A stretch of DNA of 47,945 bases from Streptomyces sp. col6 (GTDB lineage Bacteria > Actinomycetota > Actinomycetes > Streptomycetales > Streptomycetaceae). The translations under genes and the position numbers were made by a program. This document shows positions 40,291 through 47,318 of the stretch, piece by piece (position 1 is the first letter of the stretch; each line of letters starts with the position of its first letter). The stretch is taken from positions 1,436,762 to 1,484,706 of the forward strand of contig NZ_RDBL01000006.1 in assembly GCF_008042035.1 (NCBI RefSeq), read 5' to 3'. The notes below the pieces were generated by a model. The model searched no databases and was not told where the DNA came from. It saw nothing but the letters and a program-made list of their open reading frames with translations.

Positions 40291-41079
40291 TTGGACATCG
40301 ACGTACTCGGAGCGCTTGCCGTGCGGGAGAACGGGGTGTCCATCACCCCCACCGCACCGAAGCCGCGGCAGGTCCTGGCCTTGCTGGCGCTCAACGCCGA
40401 CCGCGTCGTACCGGTCACCGATCTGATCGAGGAGCTGTGGGGCGACAGCCCGCCCCGCAGCGCCCGTACGACGCTGCAGACCTATGTGCTGCAACTGCGC
40501 GAGTGCATCGGCCGGGCCCTCGACGGGCAGGGCGACGCCAAGGACGTCCTGATGACCCTGCCGGGCGGTTACCTGCTCGTCTCCGGCGCCGACAGCGACG
40601 TACGCAGGTTCGAGCGACTGGTGGGGGAGGGGTACCGGGCCATGGACGCCGAGTCCTTCACCGAGGCGGCCGGCCGCCTCGGTGAGGCACTGGCGCTGTG
40701 GAGCGGCACCGCGCTCGCCGACGTCCAGCACGGCCCGCTCCTGCGCACCGAGGTCCGGCGCCTGGAGGAGAGCCGGCTGTGCGCGCTCGACCAGCGCATC
40801 GAGGCCGATCTGCACCTGGGCCGCCACCGCGAACTGCTCGCCGAACTGACCGTCCTGACCAGCCGTCACCCCGCCCACGAGAACCTCCACGCCCAGTTCA
40901 TGGTGGCCCTCGCCCGCTCCGGCCGGCGCGGCGAGGCCCTCCAGGCGTACGCGCGGCTGCGCACCACGCTCCTGCGCGACCAGGGGCTCGAACCCTCGCC
41001 CCGCCTCCAGCGGCTCCAGCACTCGGTGCAGGCCGCGGCCGCCGAACTGCCGGGGGTCTCCCTGCTGGCCGCGGGCTGA
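40291..41079 (+). CDS. SARP-family transcriptional activator 2
   Basis: A 262-residue SARP closely related to SARP 1. Winged helix at about 1-97 (LDIDVLGALAVRENGVSITPTAPKPRQ) and activation domain at about 100-250 (YRAMDAESFTEAAGRLGEALALW). I place the start at TTG 40291, because GAGGGAGACGGCG and the first codons are nearly identical to SARP 1, which starts GTG at the same codon. Unlike SARP 1 it has no TTA at the GGYLL position, so it may act earlier or independently of bldA. Doubly ARE-controlled. Confidence 0.93.
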   Translation: MDIDVLGALAVRENGVSITPTAPKPRQVLALLALNADRVVPVTDLIEELWGDSPPRSARTTLQTYVLQLRECIGRALDGQGDAKDVLMTLPGGYLLVSGADSDVRRFERLVGEGYRAMDAESFTEAAGRLGEALALWSGTALADVQHGPLLRTEVRRLEESRLCALDQRIEADLHLGRHRELLAELTVLTSRHPAHENLHAQFMVALARSGRRGEALQAYARLRTTLLRDQGLEPSPRLQRLQHSVQAAAAELPGVSLLAAG

Positions 41080-41086
41080 CCCGGGG

Positions 41087-41124
41087 CCCGTCGCCCCGCT
41101 CCCTCGCGGGAGCGAGGCGACGGG
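41087..41124. terminator. Strong hairpin terminator after SARP 2
   Basis: CCCGTCGCC and CGCTCCC (41087-41103) pair with GGGAGCG and GGCGACGGG (41108-41124): 16 paired bases with one mismatch and a 4-base loop, 8 bases after the SARP 2 stop. Confidence 0.8.
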
Positions 41125-41219
41125 AGCCGGTTCACCCCGTACGGCGATGCGGCGGCGCGGACCCCGACAGCACAATGCGCAGACGGCCACCCGAGACACG
41201 ACACTTGGAGAAGCCCACC

Positions 41220-41936
41220 ATGACTGCCGCGCACCGGCTGCCCACGCACCACCTCCCGCAGACACCCGTCGCCGATGTGCTCGCCGAGGTCACCGCGATC
41301 CTCGCGGGCTTCTCGCACGTCGAGGCGCACGCCGTCGACCCCGGGCAGACCTTCGCGGCGCTGGGCATGGACTCGCTGCTGAACGCCCAGTTCCTCGCGA
41401 TGGTGAACGCCCGCTACGGGACCGCCGTGCCGGCGGACGCCCTGTACCGGTACCCGACGCCGCAGGCCCTGGCCGCCCATGTGGCCGGCCTGCTCGGCAC
41501 CGAGGGGGCGACGGCCGTCGTGCCCGAGGAGCCGCGCCCCGTCGTACAGGTGGCCCCGCCCGGCACCGGCGCCGTCGCCGATGCCCTGCGCAGGCAGCTC
41601 GCCGCCATCCTGGGCTGCGGGCCCGACGCGATCGACGCCACCGCCCCGTTCACCGTGCTCGGCCTCGACTCCATCCTGGCCGCGCAGTTCGTCGAGGGCA
41701 TCAACCGGACCTGGGGCCTCAAGGAACAGTCCGCCCTCTTCTACACGTACCAGGACCTCGGCTCCCTGACGGGGTACGTGGAGCGCGCCGCCACCGGCGG
41801 CACCGGCGCCCCCGCCCCGGCGGCCTTCACCGCGCCCCGCTCCACGGCCGAGATCGAGGCCCTGCTCGACGCGGTCCGCGACGGCCTGATCGGCATCGAC
41901 CAGGCGGCCGGACTGCTCGACACCCGAACCGCCTGA
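41220..41936 (+). CDS. Tandem acyl carrier protein (two ACP domains)
   Basis: A 238-residue protein with two carrier domains: LGMDSLLNAQF with Ser52, and LGLDSILAAQF with Ser151, separated by a Pro/Val-rich linker (about 100-118). The C-terminal 45 residues end in TAEIEALLDAVRDGLIGIDQAAGLLD, a small helical tail that resembles the GxLxxxQ docking-type helix at the start of the next protein. Both Ser motifs are intact, so both can be charged by the PPTases in the window. It is the only clearly functional template component of the right arm. TTGGAGAAG precedes the ATG. Confidence 0.92.
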   Translation: MTAAHRLPTHHLPQTPVADVLAEVTAILAGFSHVEAHAVDPGQTFAALGMDSLLNAQFLAMVNARYGTAVPADALYRYPTPQALAAHVAGLLGTEGATAVVPEEPRPVVQVAPPGTGAVADALRRQLAAILGCGPDAIDATAPFTVLGLDSILAAQFVEGINRTWGLKEQSALFYTYQDLGSLTGYVERAATGGTGAPAPAAFTAPRSTAEIEALLDAVRDGLIGIDQAAGLLDTRTA

Positions 41937-41957
41937 GGCGAAGGACGCGTTGAGCCC

Positions 41958-43457
41958 ATGGACAACAGGGAAATCCTGACGCGCTTCAAGAGCGGCGCGC
42001 TGGACCGGCAGCAGGTGCTGGCACTGCTCACGGGGAACGGGCAGGCATCCGCCGCGCCCGCGCCCTCGCGGGCCCCCACCGCGCCCGTACCTTCGCAGGC
42101 CCCTGCGCCTGTGGAGCCGCCGCCCCCCGCCGAGGGGTTCGCCGTCGTCGCCGTCGACTGTGCCTTTCCCGGGGCCGCCGCCGGCACGGCCGGCTTCTGG
42201 GAGGCGGCGCTGGGCGCGGCGCCCGCAGGAACCGGGGACACCGCTGCCTTCGACCCCGCGCTCCTGCGCATCGGCCGCGAACAGGCCGACGCGCTCCACC
42301 CCGAGGAACGGCTGCTGCTGCACCGCGCCCACCAGGCGCTGGAGGGCGCCGGATACGCCGGGGCCCGGCTCGACGCGCTGACCGGGCCGGACGGCGAGCA
42401 CCGCGCGGTCGGCGTCTTCACGGCCACCGCCCGCCCGCACACCTCGGCGCTCCTGTCCCGCGTGCTGGACCTGCACGGCCCCAGCCGCAACACCGACACC
42501 GGCGGCTCCTCCTTCCTCACCGCCGTCCACCAGGCGCTCGGCGCCCTGCGCACCGGGGAGTGCGCGGCGGCCCTGGTCGCCGGCGGGAACGAGCGCGAGG
42601 GCGTGGCCGTCCTGCTCCTCAAACCGTCGGCCGCCGCGCGCGCCGCCGGGGACCGGGTGCACGCCGTCCTCACCGCGAGCGCCGCCGGGCACCCCGGACG
42701 CGGCACCTCCGCCGCCCTGCGTGAACGGCTGCGGCAACGGGTCCCGGCCACCGTCCCCGGACTCGAGGAGGAAGGCACGGGAGCGGTCGCCCTCGTCCGC
42801 GCCGTCCTCCAGCTGCGCCACGGTGTCCTGCTCCCCGGACCCGGACGCGAGCGCCCCGGGCCCTGGCCCGTGGGACCGCGCACCGCCCTGGCCGGGGTGT
42901 ACGAGGACGACGCGCCGTACGCCGCCGTCGCGCTGCGGGAGCCGCCGCCGGCCCCGCCGGAACCGGCCGAGGAGGACGGGCCGCACCTGGTGCTGCTCTC
43001 CGCCCCCACGCCCCGGCACCTGGCCGCCACCGCCGTGCGCCTCGCGGACTGGCTCACGTCGTTCGAACAGGCACCCGGGCCCGGCGCGGTGGCGCGGGAG
43101 CTGCGGACCGGGCGCGCCGTCCACGCCTGCCGGCTGGCCGTCGTGGTGCACGACACGGCGGAACTGGCCGGGGCGCTGGCCGCGTTCGCGCGGGGTGACA
43201 CGGCGTCGGGCCCCCGGCCGGTGCGCCACGCGGACCTGCGCGAGGCGGGCGAACCGCTGCTGGCGGACGGGCTGCCCGAGACCCGCGACTACGTCGCGGC
43301 CCTGTGGCGCGGGCGGCGGTTCGAGCAGCTGACGCGTCTGTGGCTGGCGGGCGCGGATGCGCCGGCAGGCGACCGGACCGGGCCGCCCGCCCCCGTACTC
43401 GAACTGCCCACGAGCGCCCCGCTGCCGGACACGCGGGAGGCACGCCGTGCCGGCTGA
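41958..43457 (+). CDS. Ketosynthase-like protein lacking catalytic residues
   Basis: A 499-residue protein. The first 28 residues (REILTRFKSGALDRQQVLALL) form a helical docking-like segment. Residues about 55-330 follow the modular ketosynthase pattern: FAVVAVDCAFPGAA, HPEERLLLHRAHQALEGAGY, then DTGGSSFLTAVHQALGALRTGECAAALVAGG where DTACSSS is expected, so Cys is Gly183. The HGTGT block is absent, and the GH of the third catalytic motif is missing before RAVLQLRHGVLLPG. The last 150 residues resemble a post-ketosynthase linker (LVLLSAPTPRHLAATAVRLADWL). Not a frameshifted pseudogene: the frame is open and translationally coupled to the next PPTase gene. Confidence 0.75.
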   Translation: MDNREILTRFKSGALDRQQVLALLTGNGQASAAPAPSRAPTAPVPSQAPAPVEPPPPAEGFAVVAVDCAFPGAAAGTAGFWEAALGAAPAGTGDTAAFDPALLRIGREQADALHPEERLLLHRAHQALEGAGYAGARLDALTGPDGEHRAVGVFTATARPHTSALLSRVLDLHGPSRNTDTGGSSFLTAVHQALGALRTGECAAALVAGGNEREGVAVLLLKPSAAARAAGDRVHAVLTASAAGHPGRGTSAALRERLRQRVPATVPGLEEEGTGAVALVRAVLQLRHGVLLPGPGRERPGPWPVGPRTALAGVYEDDAPYAAVALREPPPAPPEPAEEDGPHLVLLSAPTPRHLAATAVRLADWLTSFEQAPGPGAVARELRTGRAVHACRLAVVVHDTAELAGALAAFARGDTASGPRPVRHADLREAGEPLLADGLPETRDYVAALWRGRRFEQLTRLWLAGADAPAGDRTGPPAPVLELPTSAPLPDTREARRAG

Positions 43458-44304
43458 CCTCAAGGCCCTCGCGGCCGGACCGGGCGAGGAGCGGGAGCCG
43501 GAGTCCGCGCCCGTGACGCTGTGGCTGTGCCCCAACGACGGGCTGGACCCCGAGACGGCCAGGCTGCTCGCCGGGCACTGGCTGGACGCCAAGGAGCAGC
43601 GGACCGCGAACAAGTTCCTCTTCGAACGCGACCGGCTCCAGTACCTGGTCGCGCACACCCTCGTCCGGCGGGCCCTGTCGCTGGAGGCGGGTCACGCGGA
43701 GGCCGAACTCGTCATCTGGCGCTCGGCGCGCGGCCGGCCCTTCCTGCGGCCCGCCACCGACCGGCTCTCGCAGGAGAGCGGGGTGCTGGACTTCAACCTC
43801 TCCCACGCCGGCGGCTACAACCTGCTCGGCATCGTGCGCCAGGCCCGGATCGGCGTGGACGTCGAACGGGTCGACGACCGCGACCAGCAGGCCGTCGCCA
43901 CGATCCTCAACGCCGTCTCCGCGCCGGAGCGCGCCTGGGCGGAGGAACCGGGTCCCGGTCGCGAACGCGACCGGCGGGCGCTGCGGATCTGGACGCTCAA
44001 GGAGGCGTACTCCAAGGCACGCGGGCTGGGCCTCGGCATCCCCTTCGACAGCTTCGAGTTCACGCTGGACGACGAGCGCGGGGTGCTCGCCTTCACCCCG
44101 CCGGCCGACGACGAGGCCCGCCCCTGGCGGTTCGCCGAACTGGAGCCGGTGCCGGGGGTGCTGGTCGCGGTGGCCGTGCCCGCGGCGGAGGGGGAGGCGG
44201 CCGTCCACCTCAACCTCGGCTTCCCGTGGAGCAGGTCGGCCCCTCAGCAGTTCGCACTGCCGCCCCCCGTGGGCGCGCCCGTGCCGGCCGGCCGGGCCGC
44301 CTGA
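43447..44304 (+). CDS. 4'-phosphopantetheinyl transferase, Sfp type (third)
   Basis: A 285-residue PPTase. KFLFERDRLQYLVAHTLVRRAL is the N-terminal family block, LDFNLSHAGGYNLLGI and RIGVDVERVD (about 133-142) carry the central motifs, and RIWTLKEAYSKARGLGLGIP (about 180-199) is the signature. GGAGG precedes GTG 43447, which overlaps the ketosynthase-like gene by 11 bases. Placed directly after the tandem ACP and ketosynthase-like genes, it is the best candidate for charging the tandem ACP. Confidence 0.93.
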   Translation: MPADLKALAAGPGEEREPESAPVTLWLCPNDGLDPETARLLAGHWLDAKEQRTANKFLFERDRLQYLVAHTLVRRALSLEAGHAEAELVIWRSARGRPFLRPATDRLSQESGVLDFNLSHAGGYNLLGIVRQARIGVDVERVDDRDQQAVATILNAVSAPERAWAEEPGPGRERDRRALRIWTLKEAYSKARGLGLGIPFDSFEFTLDDERGVLAFTPPADDEARPWRFAELEPVPGVLVAVAVPAAEGEAAVHLNLGFPWSRSAPQQFALPPPVGAPVPAGRAA

Positions 44305-44337
44305 ACACCGCGTACGAACAGCGGTTCCTCCCGCGCG

Positions 44338-44365
44338 ACAAACATACCGCGCAGCCCTCTTTTTG
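44338..44365. promoter_or_regulatory. ARE-like operator upstream of SARP 3
   Basis: ACAAACATACCGCGCAGCCC followed by TCTTTTTG resembles the element at 31979 (ACATACCGC, then T-rich end). It lies about 185 bases before the SARP 3 start. Confidence 0.6.
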
Positions 44366-44424
44366 CATGTGCATCGTGATCCGGAACAGCGCCGGGCGAA
44401 TGCGCGCCGCAGGCCCCGGAATTC

Positions 44425-44442
44425 GCTAGAGAGGCGCTTGAG
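44425..44442. promoter_or_regulatory. SARP-like heptamers upstream of SARP 3
   Basis: GCTAGAG (44425-44431) and GCTTGAG (44436-44442) at 11-bp pitch. The 12-base string CGCTTGAGGAAT (44435-44446) recurs exactly at 46912-46923. It suggests that SARP 3 is activated by SARP 1, SARP 2 or itself. Confidence 0.5.
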
Positions 44443-44550
44443 GAATTTACTGAATGTTCGAGAATCCCGCTAGTTTGCCTGCAGCGGAGGCAGAATTCAG
44501 GCCACCGGAAGGAAAGCGAGACAAGGAACTCGACGAGTACGGAGGAGACC

Positions 44551-45372
44551 GTGAGGATTCAGGTTCTGGGTCCGTTGAGTGCCGAGGTCGACGGGGGATC
44601 CATCGTTCCGTCCGCGGGGAAACCGCGGCAGATTCTGGCGCTGCTCGCCCTCTACCCGGGGCGCGTCATGCCCGTGCCGACCCTGATGGAGGAGATCTGG
44701 TCGACGGCGCCGCCGCAGAGCGCGCTGACCACCCTGCAGACGTACATCCTTCAGCTGCGCAGACGGCTGGGCACGGCGATGGGGACCGACGCCCCCGGCC
44801 GCGCCAAGGACATCCTCGCCACCCGGCACGGCGGGTATCTGCTGCAGATCCCCGAGGAGTCGGTCGATGTGCACGATTACGAGCGTCTGGTCCGTGAGGG
44901 GCAGGCGGCCTTCGAGACCGGGGACAACGCTGTCTCGGCGGCCCGGTTCAAGGCGGCGCTGGACCTGTGGCAGGGCGGGGCGCTCGTGGACGTGCGGATC
45001 GGCCCGATCCTCGACATCGAGGTCCGCAGGCTCCAGGAGAGCCGGCTGATGACGATCGAGCGGCGCGTGGACTCCGAGCTGCGGCTCGGCCGGCACGCGG
45101 AACTCATCGCGGAGATGACCGAGCTGACGGCCCGTCACCCGCAGCACGAGGGCCTGCACTCGCAGCTGATGGTGGCCCTGTACCGCTCGGGGCGGCAGGC
45201 GTCGGCGCTGGAGGCCTACCGGCGGCTGCGGATGCGGCTCATCGAGGAGCTGGGCGTGGAGCCCTCTCCGCAGCTCCAGCGGCTGCACCAGGCCATGCTG
45301 GCGGTGGACCCGCAGCTCGACGTACTGGCGGGCCCGCGGCACACGTCGACGTTCGATCTGTTCGCCGCGTGA
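44551..45372 (+). CDS. SARP-family transcriptional activator 3
   Basis: A 273-residue SARP, more distant from the other two. Winged helix about 1-98 (IQVLGPLSAEVDGGSIVPSAGKPRQILALL) and activation domain about 105-265 (ALVDVRIGPILDIEVRRLQESRLM, LGRHAELIAEMTEL). GGAGGAGACC precedes GTG 44551. It is controlled by both an ARE-like site and SARP-like heptamers, which places it below the receptor/SARP 1/SARP 2 level, possibly as the immediate activator of the structural genes. Confidence 0.94.
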   Translation: MRIQVLGPLSAEVDGGSIVPSAGKPRQILALLALYPGRVMPVPTLMEEIWSTAPPQSALTTLQTYILQLRRRLGTAMGTDAPGRAKDILATRHGGYLLQIPEESVDVHDYERLVREGQAAFETGDNAVSAARFKAALDLWQGGALVDVRIGPILDIEVRRLQESRLMTIERRVDSELRLGRHAELIAEMTELTARHPQHEGLHSQLMVALYRSGRQASALEAYRRLRMRLIEELGVEPSPQLQRLHQAMLAVDPQLDVLAGPRHTSTFDLFAA

Positions 45373-45384
45373 CGTCCACTCCGT

Positions 45385-45402
45385 CTCGAAGACCCTTCGA
45401 GT
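45385..45402. promoter_or_regulatory. SARP-like heptamers upstream of the ligase-like gene
   Basis: CTCGAAG (45385-45391) and TTCGAGT (45396-45402) start 11 bp apart; the pair is also a dyad. It lies 58 bases before the GTG of the ligase-like gene. Confidence 0.4.
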
Positions 45403-45459
45403 GCCGGAGCGGAGAGTGGGGTCGCGTTCCCACCCCGTTCCCGGCGCCAGGAGGTCACC

Positions 45460-46671
45460 GTGGCCGTGCTCAGACACCTGGACCGTCCGCTGGACGGCCT
45501 CCTGCGCCGGGCCGCGGAGCGGTACGGGGACCGCCCGGCCGTCACCACCCCGGCCGGCACCCTGACCTTTGCCGCGCTGGACCGTGAGGCGGACCGGATC
45601 GCCCACGGCATCCGGCGCACCGCGCGCCGGTCCGACGGGGCCGTGGTCGCCGCCTGCACCCTGGACGCGGTCTTTCCCGCCGTGTACTTCGGCGCGGTGC
45701 GCAGCGGCCTGGTGCTCGCCCTGGCCGACCCGGCGGCGGGCCCCGGGGCCCTGCGCGACCTGTGCGCGCGGGCCGGGGCCGGGTTCGCGTTCCTGCCCGC
45801 CCCGGCGGCCGAGCGGCTGGCCGGGGAGCCCGGGTGCCCGCACACCGTGGTCGCCACGGACGGGCCGGGCGGGGGTGGGAGCGTCCCGCTGAAGGTGCTG
45901 CTGGACGCCGGCACCGGGCCCGTGCTGCCGTCCGCCTTCACCGACGCCGGCGCGGTCGCCTGCGTCCAGCGCGTCGCGCACGCCACGGCGGGCGTACGGG
46001 AGTTGCGCCTGAGCCACCGCAATCTGCTGGCCAACGCCGCCCAGACCGCCATCGCCCATCGGCTCGACGCCGACAGCCTTGTGGTCAACCACATGCAGGC
46101 GTACCACCCCTCCCTGCTGGCGGCGGCCGTGCACGCCGGGGCCGAACAGGTCCTGGTCGCCGACCCGGACCCGTGCGCGGGCATGACCGTCAGCCGGAGC
46201 CTGGGCGCCACCCACTACTACGGCTTCCCGGCCAGGCTGGCCCGGCTGACCGACGACGAACGCTTCGCCGATCACGGCGCGCTGCCCCCCGCGGGCCGGC
46301 TGCGCGCCCTGTTCTCGGACGGCACCGCGCTGGAACCCGGGATCGCCCGCAGGCTGCGGGACACCCTGGGGGTGCCGGTCCTCCAGGGCTACGGGGTCGG
46401 CGGCCTCGCCGCCCTCTCGCACGCCCAGGCCCCCGGTTCGCTGCCGGAGCGCGGGGCGGCGGGGGCGCCGCTGCCCGGCACCGAGTGCCGGGTCGTCGAC
46501 CCGGTGAGCGGGGTGCCGGCGCCGGTGTGGACCGACGGCGAGGTGGAGATACGCGGGCCGCAGGTGCCGTCCGGGCACCCCGACGGCTGGCTCGCCACGG
46601 GGGACCGGGGCTACCTGGACCTCGACGGCGAACTGCATCTGGTGACCCGTAAGACACCCGCGTACGCCTGA
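45460..46671 (+). CDS. Truncated, degenerate acyl-AMP-ligase-like protein
   Basis: A 403-residue member of the ANL superfamily by overall pattern: LDGLLRRAAERYGDRPAV at the start, RELRLSHRNLLANA, THYYGFPARLARL, PVLQGYGVGGLAALSH and WLATGDRGYLDLDGELHLVTRK. The phosphate loop expected before SHRNL (TSGTTGxPKG) reads VQRVAHATAGVRE, and the Glu of the GYGxTE motif is missing. The protein stops just after the hinge region, without the C-terminal domain that bears the catalytic Lys. It is unlikely to form acyl-adenylates in the normal way. AGGAGG precedes GTG 45460. Confidence 0.75.
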   Translation: MAVLRHLDRPLDGLLRRAAERYGDRPAVTTPAGTLTFAALDREADRIAHGIRRTARRSDGAVVAACTLDAVFPAVYFGAVRSGLVLALADPAAGPGALRDLCARAGAGFAFLPAPAAERLAGEPGCPHTVVATDGPGGGGSVPLKVLLDAGTGPVLPSAFTDAGAVACVQRVAHATAGVRELRLSHRNLLANAAQTAIAHRLDADSLVVNHMQAYHPSLLAAAVHAGAEQVLVADPDPCAGMTVSRSLGATHYYGFPARLARLTDDERFADHGALPPAGRLRALFSDGTALEPGIARRLRDTLGVPVLQGYGVGGLAALSHAQAPGSLPERGAAGAPLPGTECRVVDPVSGVPAPVWTDGEVEIRGPQVPSGHPDGWLATGDRGYLDLDGELHLVTRKTPAYA

Positions 46672-46683
46672 ACGACCGCGGGA

Positions 46684-46717
46684 CCGAAGGCCGCCGGGAT
46701 CTTCCGGCGGCCTTCGG
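46684..46717. terminator. Hairpin terminator after the ligase-like gene
   Basis: CCGAAGGCCGCCGG (46684-46697) and CCGGCGGCCTTCGG (46704-46717) form a perfect 14-bp stem with a 6-base loop, 13 bases after the stop codon. Confidence 0.85.
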
Positions 46718-46727
46718 CCGTCCCCGG

Positions 46728-46817
46728 TCAGCGCCGGGGCCAGCCGATGTCCTCGTCGGATCTGGCCTCCGGGTCGTCGTTCCCGGGCCCGTACGGGGAG
46801 CACACGCTGAGCCTCAT
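46728..46817 (-). CDS. Possible 29-residue peptide gene
   Basis: A small open frame beginning MRLSVCSPYGPGNDDPE and ending DEDIGWPRR, preceded by AGGGGG at 5 bases from the ATG. The sequence is acidic in the middle with one Cys and one Trp. No family is recognised. It lies just downstream of the terminator and points away from the heptamer array at 46902. It may be fortuitous; support is limited to the ribosome site and position. Confidence 0.3.
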   Translation of the reverse strand: MRLSVCSPYGPGNDDPEARSDEDIGWPRR

Positions 46818-46901
46818 CGGTCGACCCCCTGGCAGCGGACGGGAAACGGGGCAGGACGCGGCCCGGACACATACCGGGCCATCGAAAGACTCCCGTGAGT
46901 C

Positions 46902-46930
46902 GCTGGAGAACCGCTTGAGGAATGCATGAG
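46902..46930. promoter_or_regulatory. Triple SARP-like heptamer array
   Basis: GCTGGAG, GCTTGAG and GCATGAG start at 46902, 46913 and 46924, exactly 11 bp apart with 4-bp spacers. This is the clearest SARP-type array in the window. It lies between two candidate peptide genes, one on each strand. Confidence 0.6.
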
Positions 46931-47007
46931 GGCCGCGCCAGAAACGTACGAGACGGGTTCGTGGATCATTCCTGTAAAGGGTCGTCGGGGGAAATGGCAG
47001 GTGCATT

Positions 47008-47025
47008 TCTTGAGCGGTGCTCGAT
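47008..47025. promoter_or_regulatory. Second SARP-like heptamer pair before the peptide gene
   Basis: TCTTGAG (47008-47014) and GCTCGAT (47019-47025) at 11-bp pitch, about 120 bases before the 36-residue peptide gene. Nothing else is evident in the remainder of the 46672-47141 gap beyond the features listed. Confidence 0.4.
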
Positions 47026-47141
47026 TCCCGGAAAGGCGGGTTGACGGTCACCTGGGGGCCGGGGAATCTCGATAGGGAATGCGCCGTGTGCTTCCGCACA
47101 GGTGTTCCCGCAGGTGTCGTCCAGGACGAAGGAGCCCTCCC

Positions 47142-47252
47142 GTGGCCGCCAAGAGCCAGCAGACCCAGATCACCGAGACCGAGCCCGCCCTCGACGCGGT
47201 CCTGGACCAGGACTCCGACGAGTCGGTCCTCGGCAACATCGCGCTCCAGTAG
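47142..47252 (+). CDS. 36-residue acidic peptide of unknown function
   Basis: A short gene with a strong AAGGAG ribosome site 7 bases before GTG 47142. The product begins MAAKSQQTQITETEP and continues ALDAVLDQDSDESVLGNIALQ. It has no aromatic residues and no Cys; the middle is acidic and the LDAVL segment resembles leader-peptide helices of ribosomal peptide precursors, but no core region with Cys or a run of Ser/Thr is present. It has its own SARP-like promoter region and terminator, so it is a deliberate unit. It could be a precursor, a scaffold or docking peptide, or a regulatory peptide. No family recognised. Confidence 0.6.
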   Translation: MAAKSQQTQITETEPALDAVLDQDSDESVLGNIALQ

Positions 47253-47264
47253 GGCAGGGCGTAC

Positions 47265-47301
47265 GGGAGGGGGCCCACCGGTGACCGGTGGGCCCCCTCC
47301 C
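47265..47301. terminator. Perfect 37-bp palindrome terminator
   Basis: GGGAGGGGGCCCACCGGT (47265-47282) and ACCGGTGGGCCCCCTCCC (47284-47301) pair perfectly around one central base. It separates the peptide gene from the convergent DUF1772 gene and can serve both. Confidence 0.85.
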
Positions 47302-47318
47302 TTACGAGCGGCGGGTGT

